A DNA stretch of 64,000 bases from JBDRHL01 sp043816955. GTDB taxonomy: Bacteria; Planctomycetota; Phycisphaerae; Sedimentisphaerales; CAYZTY01. Numbering within the stretch: position 1 is the stretch's first letter; each line of letters opens with the position of its first letter. Location: positions 1 through 64,000 of the forward strand of contig JBDRHL010000144.1 of NCBI GenBank assembly GCA_043816955.1. Reading direction: 5' to 3'. Positions 42,946 through 52,401 of this stretch are shown piece after piece. The notes beneath the pieces were generated by a model, which searched no databases, had not been told where the DNA came from, and saw only the letters and a program-made list of their open reading frames with translations. A program made the translations under genes and the position numbers.

Positions 42946-43878
42946 GTGCCTAAAGAAGCAGATATATCAATAGACTTTGCCGGTTTGAGGCTGGTAAATC
43001 CGGTTTTCAGCGCTTCGGGGACGTGCGGGTACGCGGATGAACTGGCAGATTTCATGGACCCTTGTTCAATCGGCGGTTTTATCACCAAGAGCATTACGTT
43101 GAAGCCTCGTAAGGGAAACGCTCCGCCTCGAATCATCGAAACGGATTCAGGGATGCTCAATGCGATAGGACTAGCCAATATCGGGGTTGAACGCTTCATT
43201 GCGGAGAAGCTGCCGATTATTGAACGGATGAGTCCAGCGGTGTTTGTAAATATCGCGGGCAGTGAAATTGACGAATACGTTGCTGCAGCAAAACGGCTTT
43301 GTGAGTACAAGTGTATCGCGGGTTTTGAGTTAAATATCAGTTGTCCAAATGTTAAAAAAGGCGGAATAACATTCGGGACAGAACCCAAGCAGATTGCCGA
43401 GATAACTTCCGCGGTGAAAAAAGCGGCAGGAGAAAAACTCCTGATGGTCAAATTAACGCCTTCGGTTACAGACATAGCGATTACAGCCGGCGCAGCAGTG
43501 GAAGCCGGCGCGGATGCCCTGAGCATGGTAAACACCTTTACAGCGATGGCAATAGATATCGAGACAAGAAGGCCTGTTCTTGCCAATCGCACGGGCGGGC
43601 TGTCGGGTCCGGCAATAAAACCTGTGGCTGTATATATGGTAAATAAAGTGTATAATGAGGTAGCGCGGCCAGCAAAGGTGCCGATACTGGGTATGGGCGG
43701 GATAAGGACCGCGTCGGATGCGATTGAATTTATTATTGCAGGCGCTACCGCTGTTGCGGTGGGGACGGCGACTTTTGCGGACCCACGTGTGTGTGCGCAG
43801 ATCGCAGAGGGTATCAGGAGATACTGCTGCGGACATGGAATAAAAAATATTGAGCAACTGAAAGGGTCTCTTGAGTAA
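42946..43878 (+). CDS. pyrD: Dihydroorotate dehydrogenase, class 1B catalytic subunit
   Basis: 310 residues from a GTG behind AGGCAGG. It oxidises dihydroorotate to orotate in pyrimidine synthesis, using FMN. The class 1 active-site base Cys133 is in FELNISCPNVKKGG; other landmarks are NPVFSASGTCGYA, TDSGMLNAIGLANIGVE and PILGMGGIRTASDAIEFI. Together with pyrK it forms the NAD+-linked heterotetramer. Confidence 0.96.
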   Translation: MPKEADISIDFAGLRLVNPVFSASGTCGYADELADFMDPCSIGGFITKSITLKPRKGNAPPRIIETDSGMLNAIGLANIGVERFIAEKLPIIERMSPAVFVNIAGSEIDEYVAAAKRLCEYKCIAGFELNISCPNVKKGGITFGTEPKQIAEITSAVKKAAGEKLLMVKLTPSVTDIAITAGAAVEAGADALSMVNTFTAMAIDIETRRPVLANRTGGLSGPAIKPVAVYMVNKVYNEVARPAKVPILGMGGIRTASDAIEFIIAGATAVAVGTATFADPRVCAQIAEGIRRYCCGHGIKNIEQLKGSLE

Positions 43879-43900
43879 AGCTGATTCAGCGGGATAGAAA

Positions 43901-44206
43901 ATGCAGAGGTTGAAATTATTGACAGAGTATTTTCCGATGGCTGTATTTACCGGCAGGGCTGTGGTTTTTATCAGTGAGGACTGGCGGGTGGAGCTGACCG
44001 AACACCAGAATCCGAACTATGGTCAGAATCCGTCGAATGTGCCGATCATACGTGTTCGAATATTCAAAAAAGCTCTCAGTGGGGAGCTTATCCCCGGTCA
44101 TTTCGAGGATTTTCAGATCGAATCTATCGGTGAGACAGCAGGCCAGATAGAAAGATACATACAGTATGCAGTAGGCAGAAACATCAGGGAAGAGGGGATG
44201 GGATAG
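43901..44206 (+). CDS. Hypothetical protein
   Basis: 101 residues, not recognised. It reads as mixed alpha/beta (FTGRAVVFISEDWRVELTEH, then PIIRVRIFKKALSGELIPGH) and has no signal or membrane segment. It lies 22 bases behind pyrD and 23 before the DUF167 gene, all in one direction, so it is probably co-transcribed. GGGATAG precedes the ATG. Confidence 0.6.
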   Translation: MQRLKLLTEYFPMAVFTGRAVVFISEDWRVELTEHQNPNYGQNPSNVPIIRVRIFKKALSGELIPGHFEDFQIESIGETAGQIERYIQYAVGRNIREEGMG

Positions 44207-44229
44207 CATGTCAGCAGTGATGAGGGTCG

Positions 44230-44526
44230 ATGCCAGAGCTGGAAATTGACACAATCAAGGGAGGGATTGTCTTTGGCGTCAAGGTAGTCCCGGGCAGCAG
44301 CAGAACCGTTGTTTCCGGGCTGCTTGGCAAAAGGCTAAAGATAAAAGTAGCGGCGGCAGCAGAAAAGGGCAAAGCCAATCAGTGTCTAGTGGAATTTCTG
44401 GCGGCCAAGGCGCAGGTGAGAAAAAATGCAGTTTCGATAACCAGCGGTCAAACCGGCATGACCAAGACGATACGAATCACGGGCCTGTCGAGGGAACAAT
44501 TACTGGAACGACTTGAGCTTGCATAG
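44230..44526 (+). CDS. DUF167 family protein (YggU-like)
   Basis: 98 residues with the family core: VKVVPGSSRTVVSGLLGKRL, then KIKVAAAAEKGKANQCLVEFLA and VSITSGQTGMTKTIRI. DUF167 proteins are small and cytoplasmic, with no established function; they often sit in housekeeping operons. GAGGG precedes the ATG. Confidence 0.9.
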   Translation: MPELEIDTIKGGIVFGVKVVPGSSRTVVSGLLGKRLKIKVAAAAEKGKANQCLVEFLAAKAQVRKNAVSITSGQTGMTKTIRITGLSREQLLERLELA

Positions 44527-44538
44527 CGGTTAGATGGG

Positions 44539-45969
44539 ATGACAACAGAACTTGTTCAAAGCCGGGCAGCAGAGGATGCAAGAAGCGAGACATCGATAGC
44601 TTATATGATGAAACTAGCAGCACCGATGATCGTGACGAACATCTCTTTTACCGTTATGCAATTTGTCGACCGGCTGATGGTTTCGCGACTGGGGACAGAC
44701 GCCCTAGCGGCGGTACTGCCGGCAGGATTTTTGTGCTTTGTGCCGGGCAGCTTTGCGATAGGGGTCAGCACGAGCATCAATACCTTTGTCAGCCAGAGCC
44801 TGGGAAGAGGCAATCTGCGTGACTGCTCATCGTATTGCTGGCAGGCAATATACATGGGCATGGTCTATGCGATTATTACTGCCAGTGTGCTGTGGGTTTG
44901 GGCACCACATATATTCCATTTGATGGGCCATCCCGAACCTGTGATCGTCATGGAGGTAACGTATCTGAGGATACTGCTGTACAGCCAGATATGGACGGTT
45001 CTGATATGGAGCTGCAGCCAGTTCTTCATGGGTGTGCACAGGCCTGTGATAACCATGTACGCCTCGCTGGTCGGTCAGGTGATAAATGTTTTTGCCAATT
45101 ATGTGCTCATTTTCGGTAAGTTCGGCGCCCCTGCGATGGGGATTGCCGGTGCAGGATGGGGGACGTTTATGGGTGTAGCAGCGGGCGCGGTGATACGCTT
45201 CATCGCGTTCCTGACTGGAGATACAAGCAAAAGGTTTCAGAGCCGTGCGTCACTGCGGATCGATTTTAGCAAAATGGGAGGGATTCTACGAGTCGGTATA
45301 CCTGCTGGTATTGCAATGGCAGTAAATGTTTCTCTTTGGGGGATGTGTCTTTTCTGGCTTGTTGGGATGTTCGGCAAAGAATCACTGGCGGCAACTTCGG
45401 CGGTCTTTGCCTGTGTCAACGTATCAGTGATGCCTATCGTGGGCATCAGCACCGCACTTACCGCAGCGGTCGGCAGATCCATCGGGATGGGGCACAAGGG
45501 CCTTGCAATGAAACAAACCAGCACCTCACTTCGTATAGCAGTAGTGTATATGGGTCTTGCGGGAGTGTGTTTCTTTTTCTTCAGAGAGCACCTTATGCAT
45601 CTGTGGTCGGATGACCGACAGGTAATCGGCATCGGGATGAACCTGTTTATCTGTGCAGCGATATTCCAGATTTTTGATGCAGCGACAATTATTTATACCG
45701 GCGCACTGCGCGGGGCGGGAGACACTCGCTGGCTGGCGGCGATTAGTGCGTTCAGCTCAACAATAATACTGGGATTGGGAGGCTATTTTCTGGTACAATT
45801 GGCGCCGGAGTTTGGCGCTGTCGGGCCGTGGATTGCGTGCACGGCGAATGTTATATTCGTAGGTCTGGCCAACAGATGGCGGTTCAAGAGCATGCGCTGG
45901 GCACAAATAAATATTTTTCGGCCTGGTGAGGCAGGGATACCGCTGGAGATAGAGTCGGTGGTTGATTGA
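44539..45969 (+). CDS. MATE family efflux transporter
   Basis: 476 residues with about 12 membrane helices in two homologous halves. The N-terminal SIAYMMKLAAPMIVTNISFT, then QFVDRLMVSRLGTDALAAVL, and the second-half GIPAGIAMAVNVSLWGMCLF and ALRGAGDTRWLAAIS are typical. MATE proteins export drugs, polar lipids or metabolites using Na+ or H+. No regulator is adjacent. It starts 12 bases after the DUF167 gene. Confidence 0.92.
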   Translation: MTTELVQSRAAEDARSETSIAYMMKLAAPMIVTNISFTVMQFVDRLMVSRLGTDALAAVLPAGFLCFVPGSFAIGVSTSINTFVSQSLGRGNLRDCSSYCWQAIYMGMVYAIITASVLWVWAPHIFHLMGHPEPVIVMEVTYLRILLYSQIWTVLIWSCSQFFMGVHRPVITMYASLVGQVINVFANYVLIFGKFGAPAMGIAGAGWGTFMGVAAGAVIRFIAFLTGDTSKRFQSRASLRIDFSKMGGILRVGIPAGIAMAVNVSLWGMCLFWLVGMFGKESLAATSAVFACVNVSVMPIVGISTALTAAVGRSIGMGHKGLAMKQTSTSLRIAVVYMGLAGVCFFFFREHLMHLWSDDRQVIGIGMNLFICAAIFQIFDAATIIYTGALRGAGDTRWLAAISAFSSTIILGLGGYFLVQLAPEFGAVGPWIACTANVIFVGLANRWRFKSMRWAQINIFRPGEAGIPLEIESVVD

Positions 45970-45977
45970 GAAACGTC

Positions 45978-47681
45978 ATGAGAATTAGAATCATAACAGC
46001 CATTTTCCTTATTCCGGCCTGGTGCCTGTCGGCAGCATCGGCACAGTTAGCCAATGAAGATATCCGGGGGTTGTATGCGAAGGATATTGAGCAGGTTTTG
46101 CATCTTGACGAGGATCAGATTGATCTGGCAACAGCGGTGCTGCTGCTGTCGAAACAATATGACTCGGCTATCAATCTGCAGAAATACCGCAGCAGGATTG
46201 ATGACATGGCGTTTGAGATTCTCGGTCGTCTTGAAACCGGGAAAATTCCCCACAATGAGTATGCGGTCTCTGTGATAAATAAGTACCTTTTCAAGGAATT
46301 GGACTTCAAGTCCGTCGATACTGCTGATGATCCGGAAGATTTGTTTCTTGACAGAGTAATCGACAGGAAACGCGGCTATTGCCTGAGTCTGTCAATTCTC
46401 TATCTATCAATAGCGGAGCGGATCGGTCTGTCTGTTTACGGTGTGGTTGTGCCGGGCCATTTTTTTGTCCGGTACGACGATGGGAAAACACGGTTTAACA
46501 TAGAAAGCACTTCGACAGGAGTAAACCCGCCGGACGAGCATTACACAACAAAGTTCAAGGTTCCTGAAAACAATCCCGGCGGGATTTACATGATAAACCT
46601 GACAAAAAGGCAGACGATAGGGTGTTTCTGCAACAACCTTGGTAATATCTACCAGGAGCGCGGGAATATCGATTCGGCGCTAGTGGAACTGGAAAGAGCT
46701 GTTACTATCAATCCGACGCTGGCGATGGCTCATACGAATCTGGGCAATATATACCTCAAGAAAGACCTTATCGAGGAGGCAATCGAGGAGTATGAAACGG
46801 CGATGGAGATTAACCCTGCCGACGCCAAGACGCATAATAACCTGGGCAATGCCTATAAACGGCAGGACCGGCTGCTCAGCGCAAAGTTTCACTACAAAGA
46901 ATCCATGGGGCTTGACCCGAATTTCATAGATCCTCTTAGAAATATCGCCGACCTTTATTGTGCAGAGGGGCTGTTCGGCCAGGCAATTATGAGTTTGAAC
47001 GCGGCGCTTCAAATTGAGCCTAAAAATGCCGAAGTTTACGCCCAGATGGGAGATGTGTACCGGCAGAAACAGGATTACAACCAGGCGATAGTACATTATC
47101 AGACGGCACTTTTTATCAAGTCTGACCTGGCTGAGGCACAGTGCGGCCTGGGGTACGCTTTTTTGAAAAAGGACAGGCCCTATGATGCAATTGCGTCTTT
47201 TCAGCGGAGCATCAACTGCAAGGCTGATTACGCAGCGGCGTATTTCGGACTTGCTTCGGCTTACAACGGGATCAAGTCTATTGATGAGGAAATCCAGACA
47301 TACGAAAAGCTTCTGGTTATTGCGCCCGATACGTTTGAGGCTATGCAGAACCTGGGCAATGCCTATATGGCCAAAGAGATGTTTGACGCCGCGATCGAGC
47401 AATATATCAAGGCCTTGTCGCTTCATGGGAAATCGGGTGAGATTTATTACAACCTGGGTGTTGCTTATGCCAACAAGAAGCTGTATACACAGGCGATAGC
47501 ACAGTACGCCAAGGCTATCGAGATCAATCTTAACAACGCCCTTGCGCATAATGCCATCGCGATCAGTTATTATTATGTCGGCAAGTACGATCTGGCATGG
47601 AAGCATATTGAGATAGCCAAGAAGCTGGGATATGACGTTCCTGATGACCTTTATAAGGTCGTTTATGATAAGGTTCATTAG
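45978..47681 (+). CDS. Exported transglutaminase-like and TPR protein
   Basis: About 567 residues from the ATG at 45978; the frame extends to a TTG at 45966. Residues 1-22 are a signal peptide (IITAIFLIPAWCLSAASAQ). Residues ~40-200 are a SirB1/transglutaminase-like domain with Cys in RGYCLSLSILYL and His in VPGHFFVRYDD. About ten TPRs follow (AMAHTNLGNIYLKKDLIEEA and so on). The protein is probably periplasmic. It starts eight bases after the MATE gene and is followed by two more envelope proteins. Confidence 0.85.
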   Translation: MRIRIITAIFLIPAWCLSAASAQLANEDIRGLYAKDIEQVLHLDEDQIDLATAVLLLSKQYDSAINLQKYRSRIDDMAFEILGRLETGKIPHNEYAVSVINKYLFKELDFKSVDTADDPEDLFLDRVIDRKRGYCLSLSILYLSIAERIGLSVYGVVVPGHFFVRYDDGKTRFNIESTSTGVNPPDEHYTTKFKVPENNPGGIYMINLTKRQTIGCFCNNLGNIYQERGNIDSALVELERAVTINPTLAMAHTNLGNIYLKKDLIEEAIEEYETAMEINPADAKTHNNLGNAYKRQDRLLSAKFHYKESMGLDPNFIDPLRNIADLYCAEGLFGQAIMSLNAALQIEPKNAEVYAQMGDVYRQKQDYNQAIVHYQTALFIKSDLAEAQCGLGYAFLKKDRPYDAIASFQRSINCKADYAAAYFGLASAYNGIKSIDEEIQTYEKLLVIAPDTFEAMQNLGNAYMAKEMFDAAIEQYIKALSLHGKSGEIYYNLGVAYANKKLYTQAIAQYAKAIEINLNNALAHNAIAISYYYVGKYDLAWKHIEIAKKLGYDVPDDLYKVVYDKVH

Positions 47682-47720
47682 CCTTTCGGCAATGCAAAAA
47701 CCTTTTTGAAGGAGATGACG

Positions 47721-48566
47721 ATGCACCTCATCTACAAAATCATTGGTCTGATACTGTCGGTTATTGTTGTTGTGCTGCTGGCGGGAGTGGTTTTATTTTC
47801 GCTGTTCGGCAACCGCGCTCTGCGAGTCGGAATTGAAACGGCGGCAACAAAGGCGCTGAATGTCGGCGTCGATATTGACGATGTTGATCTATCGATTTTC
47901 AGGGGAAGATTTGAAATGGAAAACCTGGTTGTCGCCAATCCTCCCGGCTATGAGCATGATTCGCTGCTTACGCTGGGGAAAACTACGGTGGTTGCCGACA
48001 TCAGGTCTCTTCTGAAGGACACAGTTCACATCAAAGACATAAAGCTCGACGGCATGACCGTTGTGATGGAACAAAAAGGCCTGACCAGCAATCTGCAGAC
48101 GGTAATCGGCTCGATATCGAAGAAAAAATCCGCCAAGGAACCTGAACCGGCGGAGCCGGCAAAGCAACTGCATATCGACAATCTTGTGATAACCGGCGTT
48201 ACGGTGAAGGTCAAACTGATCCCGATACCCGGCAAGATGGACACGATTTCCCTGAGCCTCAGTCCTATCCGAATGACCAACCTGGGAACAGATGAGCCGA
48301 TCAATACCGCGGAACTGGCAGCGAAGATAATGGTTGCTGTGGCAACGGGTGTGGCTCAACAGGGAGCGGGCAAGCTGCCGGAAGAAATGATCGCTTCGAT
48401 AAGTTCAGAGCTGAAAAAAATGGGGGTACTGTCCGAAGCAGTTCTCAATAAAAGCATGGAGGCGCTCAAAAGCGGCAAGGAGCTGGGAAGCGAGGCAATC
48501 GAAAAGGGAAAGGATATCGGCGAGGGCATCAAGAAGGGAATCGGAGAACTGTTTAAGAAGGAATAG
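47721..48566 (+). CDS. AsmA-like membrane-anchored protein
   Basis: 281 residues from the ATG at 47721, six bases after GGAG; the frame extends to 47706. One N-terminal membrane helix (IIGLILSVIVVVLLAGVVLF) is followed by a beta-rich region with the AsmA/TamB-type pattern (KALNVGVDIDDVDLSIFRGR, FEMENLVVANPPGY, IKDIKLDGMTVVME), and a Lys/Glu/Gly-rich tail of ~60 residues. AsmA-like proteins bridge the inner and outer membrane and move phospholipids. This one is much shorter, so it may be only the anchor part. Confidence 0.7.
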   Translation: MHLIYKIIGLILSVIVVVLLAGVVLFSLFGNRALRVGIETAATKALNVGVDIDDVDLSIFRGRFEMENLVVANPPGYEHDSLLTLGKTTVVADIRSLLKDTVHIKDIKLDGMTVVMEQKGLTSNLQTVIGSISKKKSAKEPEPAEPAKQLHIDNLVITGVTVKVKLIPIPGKMDTISLSLSPIRMTNLGTDEPINTAELAAKIMVAVATGVAQQGAGKLPEEMIASISSELKKMGVLSEAVLNKSMEALKSGKELGSEAIEKGKDIGEGIKKGIGELFKKE

Positions 48567-48616
48567 CGTTTGAGATTTTATCGTGGGTAATTGCACTCCA
48601 TAATTGAGGAATTGAC

Positions 48617-50965
48617 ATGAAAAAGTGCTTCACAATGATAATTGCAACGGGGATGGCGGTGCTGGCAGCATCTGAACCGGATATAACCGAAATGTCGCAG
48701 TTCTACGGTTTCGGTGAAATGGAGATTATAAAACTTGACTGGAATATTCACAACCTGCGGGTTGCCGATTTTAACGGGGATAAGCGTACCGATATTGCCG
48801 TTGCCAATAACTACAAGTCACGGATCGAAATACTGATTCAAAAGAGCACTGTGGGTCAGTCCGGGCAGACGGTTACTGTCGATTTGAATGATATTGACAT
48901 AAATGAGCTTTCGCCTCCGAGCCGTTTTTCGAAACAGCCTCTGCCCGTCTCACAGAAGATCACCAGTCTTGTCTGCGGTGATCTTAACGGTGACGGAAAG
49001 GTTGACCTGGCATTTTATGGTGAGCCACGAGGTCTTTATGTCGTACTTCAGAAAGACGGGGAAGACAAAGGCAGTGGAGAAGACACACTGAGCTGGCATA
49101 CCAGAGAGAAAATAGACATTGATGACGGGCTGCTGACCTCGGAGGCGCTTCAGTGCGCCGATCTGACAGGGGATGGTCTGGATGATTTGATTCTCGCGGC
49201 GCAGGACAGTGTTTATGTGATCGCCCAGGAGAAGGACGGTGAACTTTCTGAGCCTGTCCAATATTCCACAACTTCCAGGGTCATTCAGCTCAATGTAACT
49301 GATCTAAATGGCGACGGGCGGAAAGACCTTGTGCTTGTAACTGATGACGGCGAAAAGCCGCTTCATGTCCGGTTCGGCAGCAAGACAGGAGAACTCGGCC
49401 CGCAGGTGCAGTTTTTCATGGAGGCTCCTTACAAGGTTGTATTCTACGATTACGATCAATGCGGGGAAAGTGAGATACTGGCAGTGGACGCCAAGAGCGG
49501 AAGACTCAACTCATGTAAACTGGTAAACAAGGATAAAAAGGACTCCCATGATTATCCGGTTCTGTACTACCCGTTTGCTTCAGAAAAGGAAGGCAGGGCC
49601 AGAGACCTGGTTCTGGCGGATGTGGATGGTGATAAGCTTACTGACGTGGTCGTCAGCTCTCCGGGTGCTGCTGAGCTGATGCTCTATCGACAGAAGCACC
49701 AAACCGGGCTGGCAGAAGCGGTAAAATTTCCAGCTTTTGCGGGGATTTCCAGCATATCAGCAGCGGATATTGACGGAGACGGCAGAGAGGAAATTGCTGT
49801 TCTGAGTGTTAAGGAAAAAGTAATAGGCATCAGCAAATTCAGCAACAACAGGCTATGTTTTCCTGAGCCGCTGGATATTCGTGAAGAGCCGCTGGTGATG
49901 ACGCTGGCGGATATCAACAACGACAGGAAAATCGACTGCTTGTATGCAGCTAAAGATGTCAACGAGGGCAGGGTGCTGAATGTCATTTATGACGTTGGTG
50001 CCGGCGTAAAATCCCTGCCTCAAAGACTCAGTAAGCTGGCGATTGAGTATAATCCCGAAGATATGAAGGTTCATGACGCAGACCAGGACGGCCTGGCGGA
50101 TGTTTTAATTCTGGACAAGTATGAGGCACCGGTATTTATCCGTCAAAAGCAGCTCGGGGAATTCGAGGTAATTGATTCGGGCAGTTCCTATGGCAGCCTG
50201 ATAAGTAATGCGCGGGCAGCATCAATTGCATTTGCGGATATTGACGGCAAAGGCGGCAATGAACTGCTGCTGGCACAGGATAACTTCGCCAGAGCACTTG
50301 TACTGAGCGAAGAGCAGAAATGGCGAATTGCAGATCAGTATAATGCACGAAATACGGAAAACTCGATAACCGCAGTTGGCGGCTTTGATCTTAACGCCGA
50401 CGGCAAGGTTCAGATACTGCTGGCAGACGGTCAGAAAGGACAGTTGCAGATACTCGCTAGTGGTAAAGACCGGACCTACCGTTTTGACGAAAAGATTGAC
50501 ATTGGACGATGGAATATAAAGAAGATGTTTTTTGCGCCGTTGACGGGCGGTAAAAATGCGGACATTCTGCTCTTTGACAACGACAAGTTTGCTATTTTGT
50601 GCCTGAAAGACAGTGCACGGGAATACGGGCTGCTTGAACAGCAATTCAATTACGAGACGAAAATCAAGCAAGGGGTGTACGGCAACCTCGCTGCCGGGGA
50701 CATCAACGGAGACGGCAAAACGGATATACTGATGGTCGAGTACAAGAATAATCACATGGAGATACTGGCAGTGGATGAGAAATTTCAGCCGATTCCCGCG
50801 ATGCGTTTCAAGATATTCGAACAGAAAAGTTACAGACCTGATGAGACGGGCAGCAGATCTACTGTGGAACCGAGGGAGCTGCTGGTAGCTGATGTTACTG
50901 CGGACGGGAAAGATGATCTGGTAATGGTTATTCATGACCGGATAATCATTTATCCACAGGACTGA
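48617..50965 (+). CDS. Exported FG-GAP/VCBS repeat protein
   Basis: 782 residues. A short signal peptide (TMIIATGMAVLAASE) is followed by about twelve FG-GAP-like blades with Ca2+-binding DxDxDG-type loops: VADFNGDKRTDIAVANN, GDLNGDGKVDLAFYG, TDLNGDGRKDLVLVTD, ADIDGDGREEIAVLS, GDINGDGKTDILMVEY. These build beta-propellers; two seven-bladed ones would fit the length. It is exported or cell-surface. No enzymatic motif is visible. The gene closes a run of three envelope proteins (45978-50965). Confidence 0.85.
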   Translation: MKKCFTMIIATGMAVLAASEPDITEMSQFYGFGEMEIIKLDWNIHNLRVADFNGDKRTDIAVANNYKSRIEILIQKSTVGQSGQTVTVDLNDIDINELSPPSRFSKQPLPVSQKITSLVCGDLNGDGKVDLAFYGEPRGLYVVLQKDGEDKGSGEDTLSWHTREKIDIDDGLLTSEALQCADLTGDGLDDLILAAQDSVYVIAQEKDGELSEPVQYSTTSRVIQLNVTDLNGDGRKDLVLVTDDGEKPLHVRFGSKTGELGPQVQFFMEAPYKVVFYDYDQCGESEILAVDAKSGRLNSCKLVNKDKKDSHDYPVLYYPFASEKEGRARDLVLADVDGDKLTDVVVSSPGAAELMLYRQKHQTGLAEAVKFPAFAGISSISAADIDGDGREEIAVLSVKEKVIGISKFSNNRLCFPEPLDIREEPLVMTLADINNDRKIDCLYAAKDVNEGRVLNVIYDVGAGVKSLPQRLSKLAIEYNPEDMKVHDADQDGLADVLILDKYEAPVFIRQKQLGEFEVIDSGSSYGSLISNARAASIAFADIDGKGGNELLLAQDNFARALVLSEEQKWRIADQYNARNTENSITAVGGFDLNADGKVQILLADGQKGQLQILASGKDRTYRFDEKIDIGRWNIKKMFFAPLTGGKNADILLFDNDKFAILCLKDSAREYGLLEQQFNYETKIKQGVYGNLAAGDINGDGKTDILMVEYKNNHMEILAVDEKFQPIPAMRFKIFEQKSYRPDETGSRSTVEPRELLVADVTADGKDDLVMVIHDRIIIYPQD

Positions 50966-50999
50966 CCCCCCTGCCGGACACAGTAATAAGAAATTCCTT

Positions 51000-51052
51000 C
51001 CGATATAGCGATGTTTCTGGTAAAAATATCGTCTATGTATACGTTATATCGG
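51000..51052 (+). repeat. Inverted repeat upstream of aroA
   Basis: CCGATATAGCG (51000-51010) and CGTTATATCGG (51042-51052) are inverted repeats matching at 10 of 11 positions, the exception being a G-U pair in RNA. The loop is about 31 bases. No T-run follows. It could be an operator or a leader stem for the aroA-aroC pair, whose first ATG is at 51100. Confidence 0.45.
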
Positions 51053-51099
51053 TGTGGAAATGAAATTGAAGCAGTAAAAACCAGGACATGTGAAAAGGC

Positions 51100-52371
51100 A
51101 TGAAAATTATCAACAAAATTCGGAATTTTGATGTGAAGCTGACAGCACCGCCTGCGAAGGCGTATACGCTACGTGCGCTGATAATCAGCTCGCTGGCGGA
51201 AGGCAAAAGCATTATTCACTGTCCCCTGCTGGGTCAGGACCAGTTGAATGTCATTAAATGCCTTGAAAGTCTTGGCGCGAAGATAGAACTTCCCAATGAC
51301 AGCCTGGTTGTTGAGGGCTGCGGCGGAAAATATGCACCTGCTGTCGAGGAACTGGACGTCTGCGAATCCGGGGTGGGTATGAACTTTCTTACATCGGCAG
51401 CGTGTCTTTGCAGCAAGCCTGTAGTTATTACAGGTTCCAAGAGAATCACCGAAAGGCCGATTTCTGAAGTGGTAAGCGGCCTGCGGCAGCTCGGCTGCCG
51501 GATAGAGTATCTGGGTAATGAGGGTTTTCCTCCTGTGAAGGTTTTTGGCGGCGGAATACGGGGAGGAAAAGCATCGATCCACGGACAGATGAGTTCGCAG
51601 TACTTCAGCTCGATAGTTATCTCGTCGCCATATGCCCAAAGTCCTGTTACACTGCAATGCCTTGACAACATGACGGAAAAACCTTACCTTGACATATCGC
51701 TGCAGATGATGTCGCGTTACGGGGTCGAGGTTCAGAACAACAACTACAAGGAAATCAGGATTCCCGTCGGCAAATACCATCCGCAGGAAATGACGATTGA
51801 AGGCGATTACAGCAGTGCATCGTTTTTCTTTCTCGCTGCAGCCGTAACCGGAGGGAAAGTAACGCTGACAGGTCTGAGGCGTGATACAAAACAGGGTGAC
51901 AGAGCATTTCTCGATCTTCTTTCGAAGATGGGCTGTGAAATATCCCAAACCACTGAAGATGTTAGTGTTCAAGGCAGAGCACTGGCGGCGATCGAGGAGG
52001 ATATGGGAGACATACCGGACCTTTTGCCCCCGATCGGGATTGCTGCGGCTTTTGCGAAGGGTACAAGCCGTTTTACCAACATCGGTCATCTGAGACACAA
52101 GGAAAGCGACCGCCCTGCTGTGATGGCTTCACAACTGAAGAGAATGGGGGTAGCGGCTTGCTGCGAAGAAGGTACGCTGACTGTTACCGGAACGAAAAAA
52201 ATCTACGGCGGTGTAATTAACCCGCACAATGACCACCGCATCGCGATGAGCTTTGCCGCTGCGGGACTGATGGTGAGCGGAACAGCCATCGAGAACGAGA
52301 TGTGTGTTACAAAATCGTTCCCTGATTTCTGGGAGAGATTCAGGGTATTCACAGAACAGGAAATCAGTTAA
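51100..52371 (+). CDS. aroA: Divergent EPSP synthase homologue
   Basis: 423 residues, two-domain enolpyruvyl transferase fold. Kept: Lys20 and Arg25 (PAKAYTLRAL), ITERPI, MSSQYFSS, the aspartate in MGDIPDLLPP, HKESDRPAVM, NDHRIAMSF and CVTKSFPDFW, which bind shikimate-3-phosphate and PEP in AroA. Changed: the Ser after the first Lys is Ala21, and the family signature NAGTAMR reads ESGVGMN (89-95), losing the usually invariant Arg. It could be an EPSP synthase of an unusual subgroup or act on a related substrate. aroC follows 30 bases downstream with parallel losses. Confidence 0.8.
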   Translation: MKIINKIRNFDVKLTAPPAKAYTLRALIISSLAEGKSIIHCPLLGQDQLNVIKCLESLGAKIELPNDSLVVEGCGGKYAPAVEELDVCESGVGMNFLTSAACLCSKPVVITGSKRITERPISEVVSGLRQLGCRIEYLGNEGFPPVKVFGGGIRGGKASIHGQMSSQYFSSIVISSPYAQSPVTLQCLDNMTEKPYLDISLQMMSRYGVEVQNNNYKEIRIPVGKYHPQEMTIEGDYSSASFFFLAAAVTGGKVTLTGLRRDTKQGDRAFLDLLSKMGCEISQTTEDVSVQGRALAAIEEDMGDIPDLLPPIGIAAAFAKGTSRFTNIGHLRHKESDRPAVMASQLKRMGVAACCEEGTLTVTGTKKIYGGVINPHNDHRIAMSFAAAGLMVSGTAIENEMCVTKSFPDFWERFRVFTEQEIS

Positions 52372-52401
52372 CACATTGATGATTCAGGAGAGGCAAACAA
52401 A

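Noticed and set aside
42546..43592. 348-codon frame on the minus strand
   Set aside because: Antisense shadow of pyrK and pyrD, both of which have clear motifs; no ribosome site.
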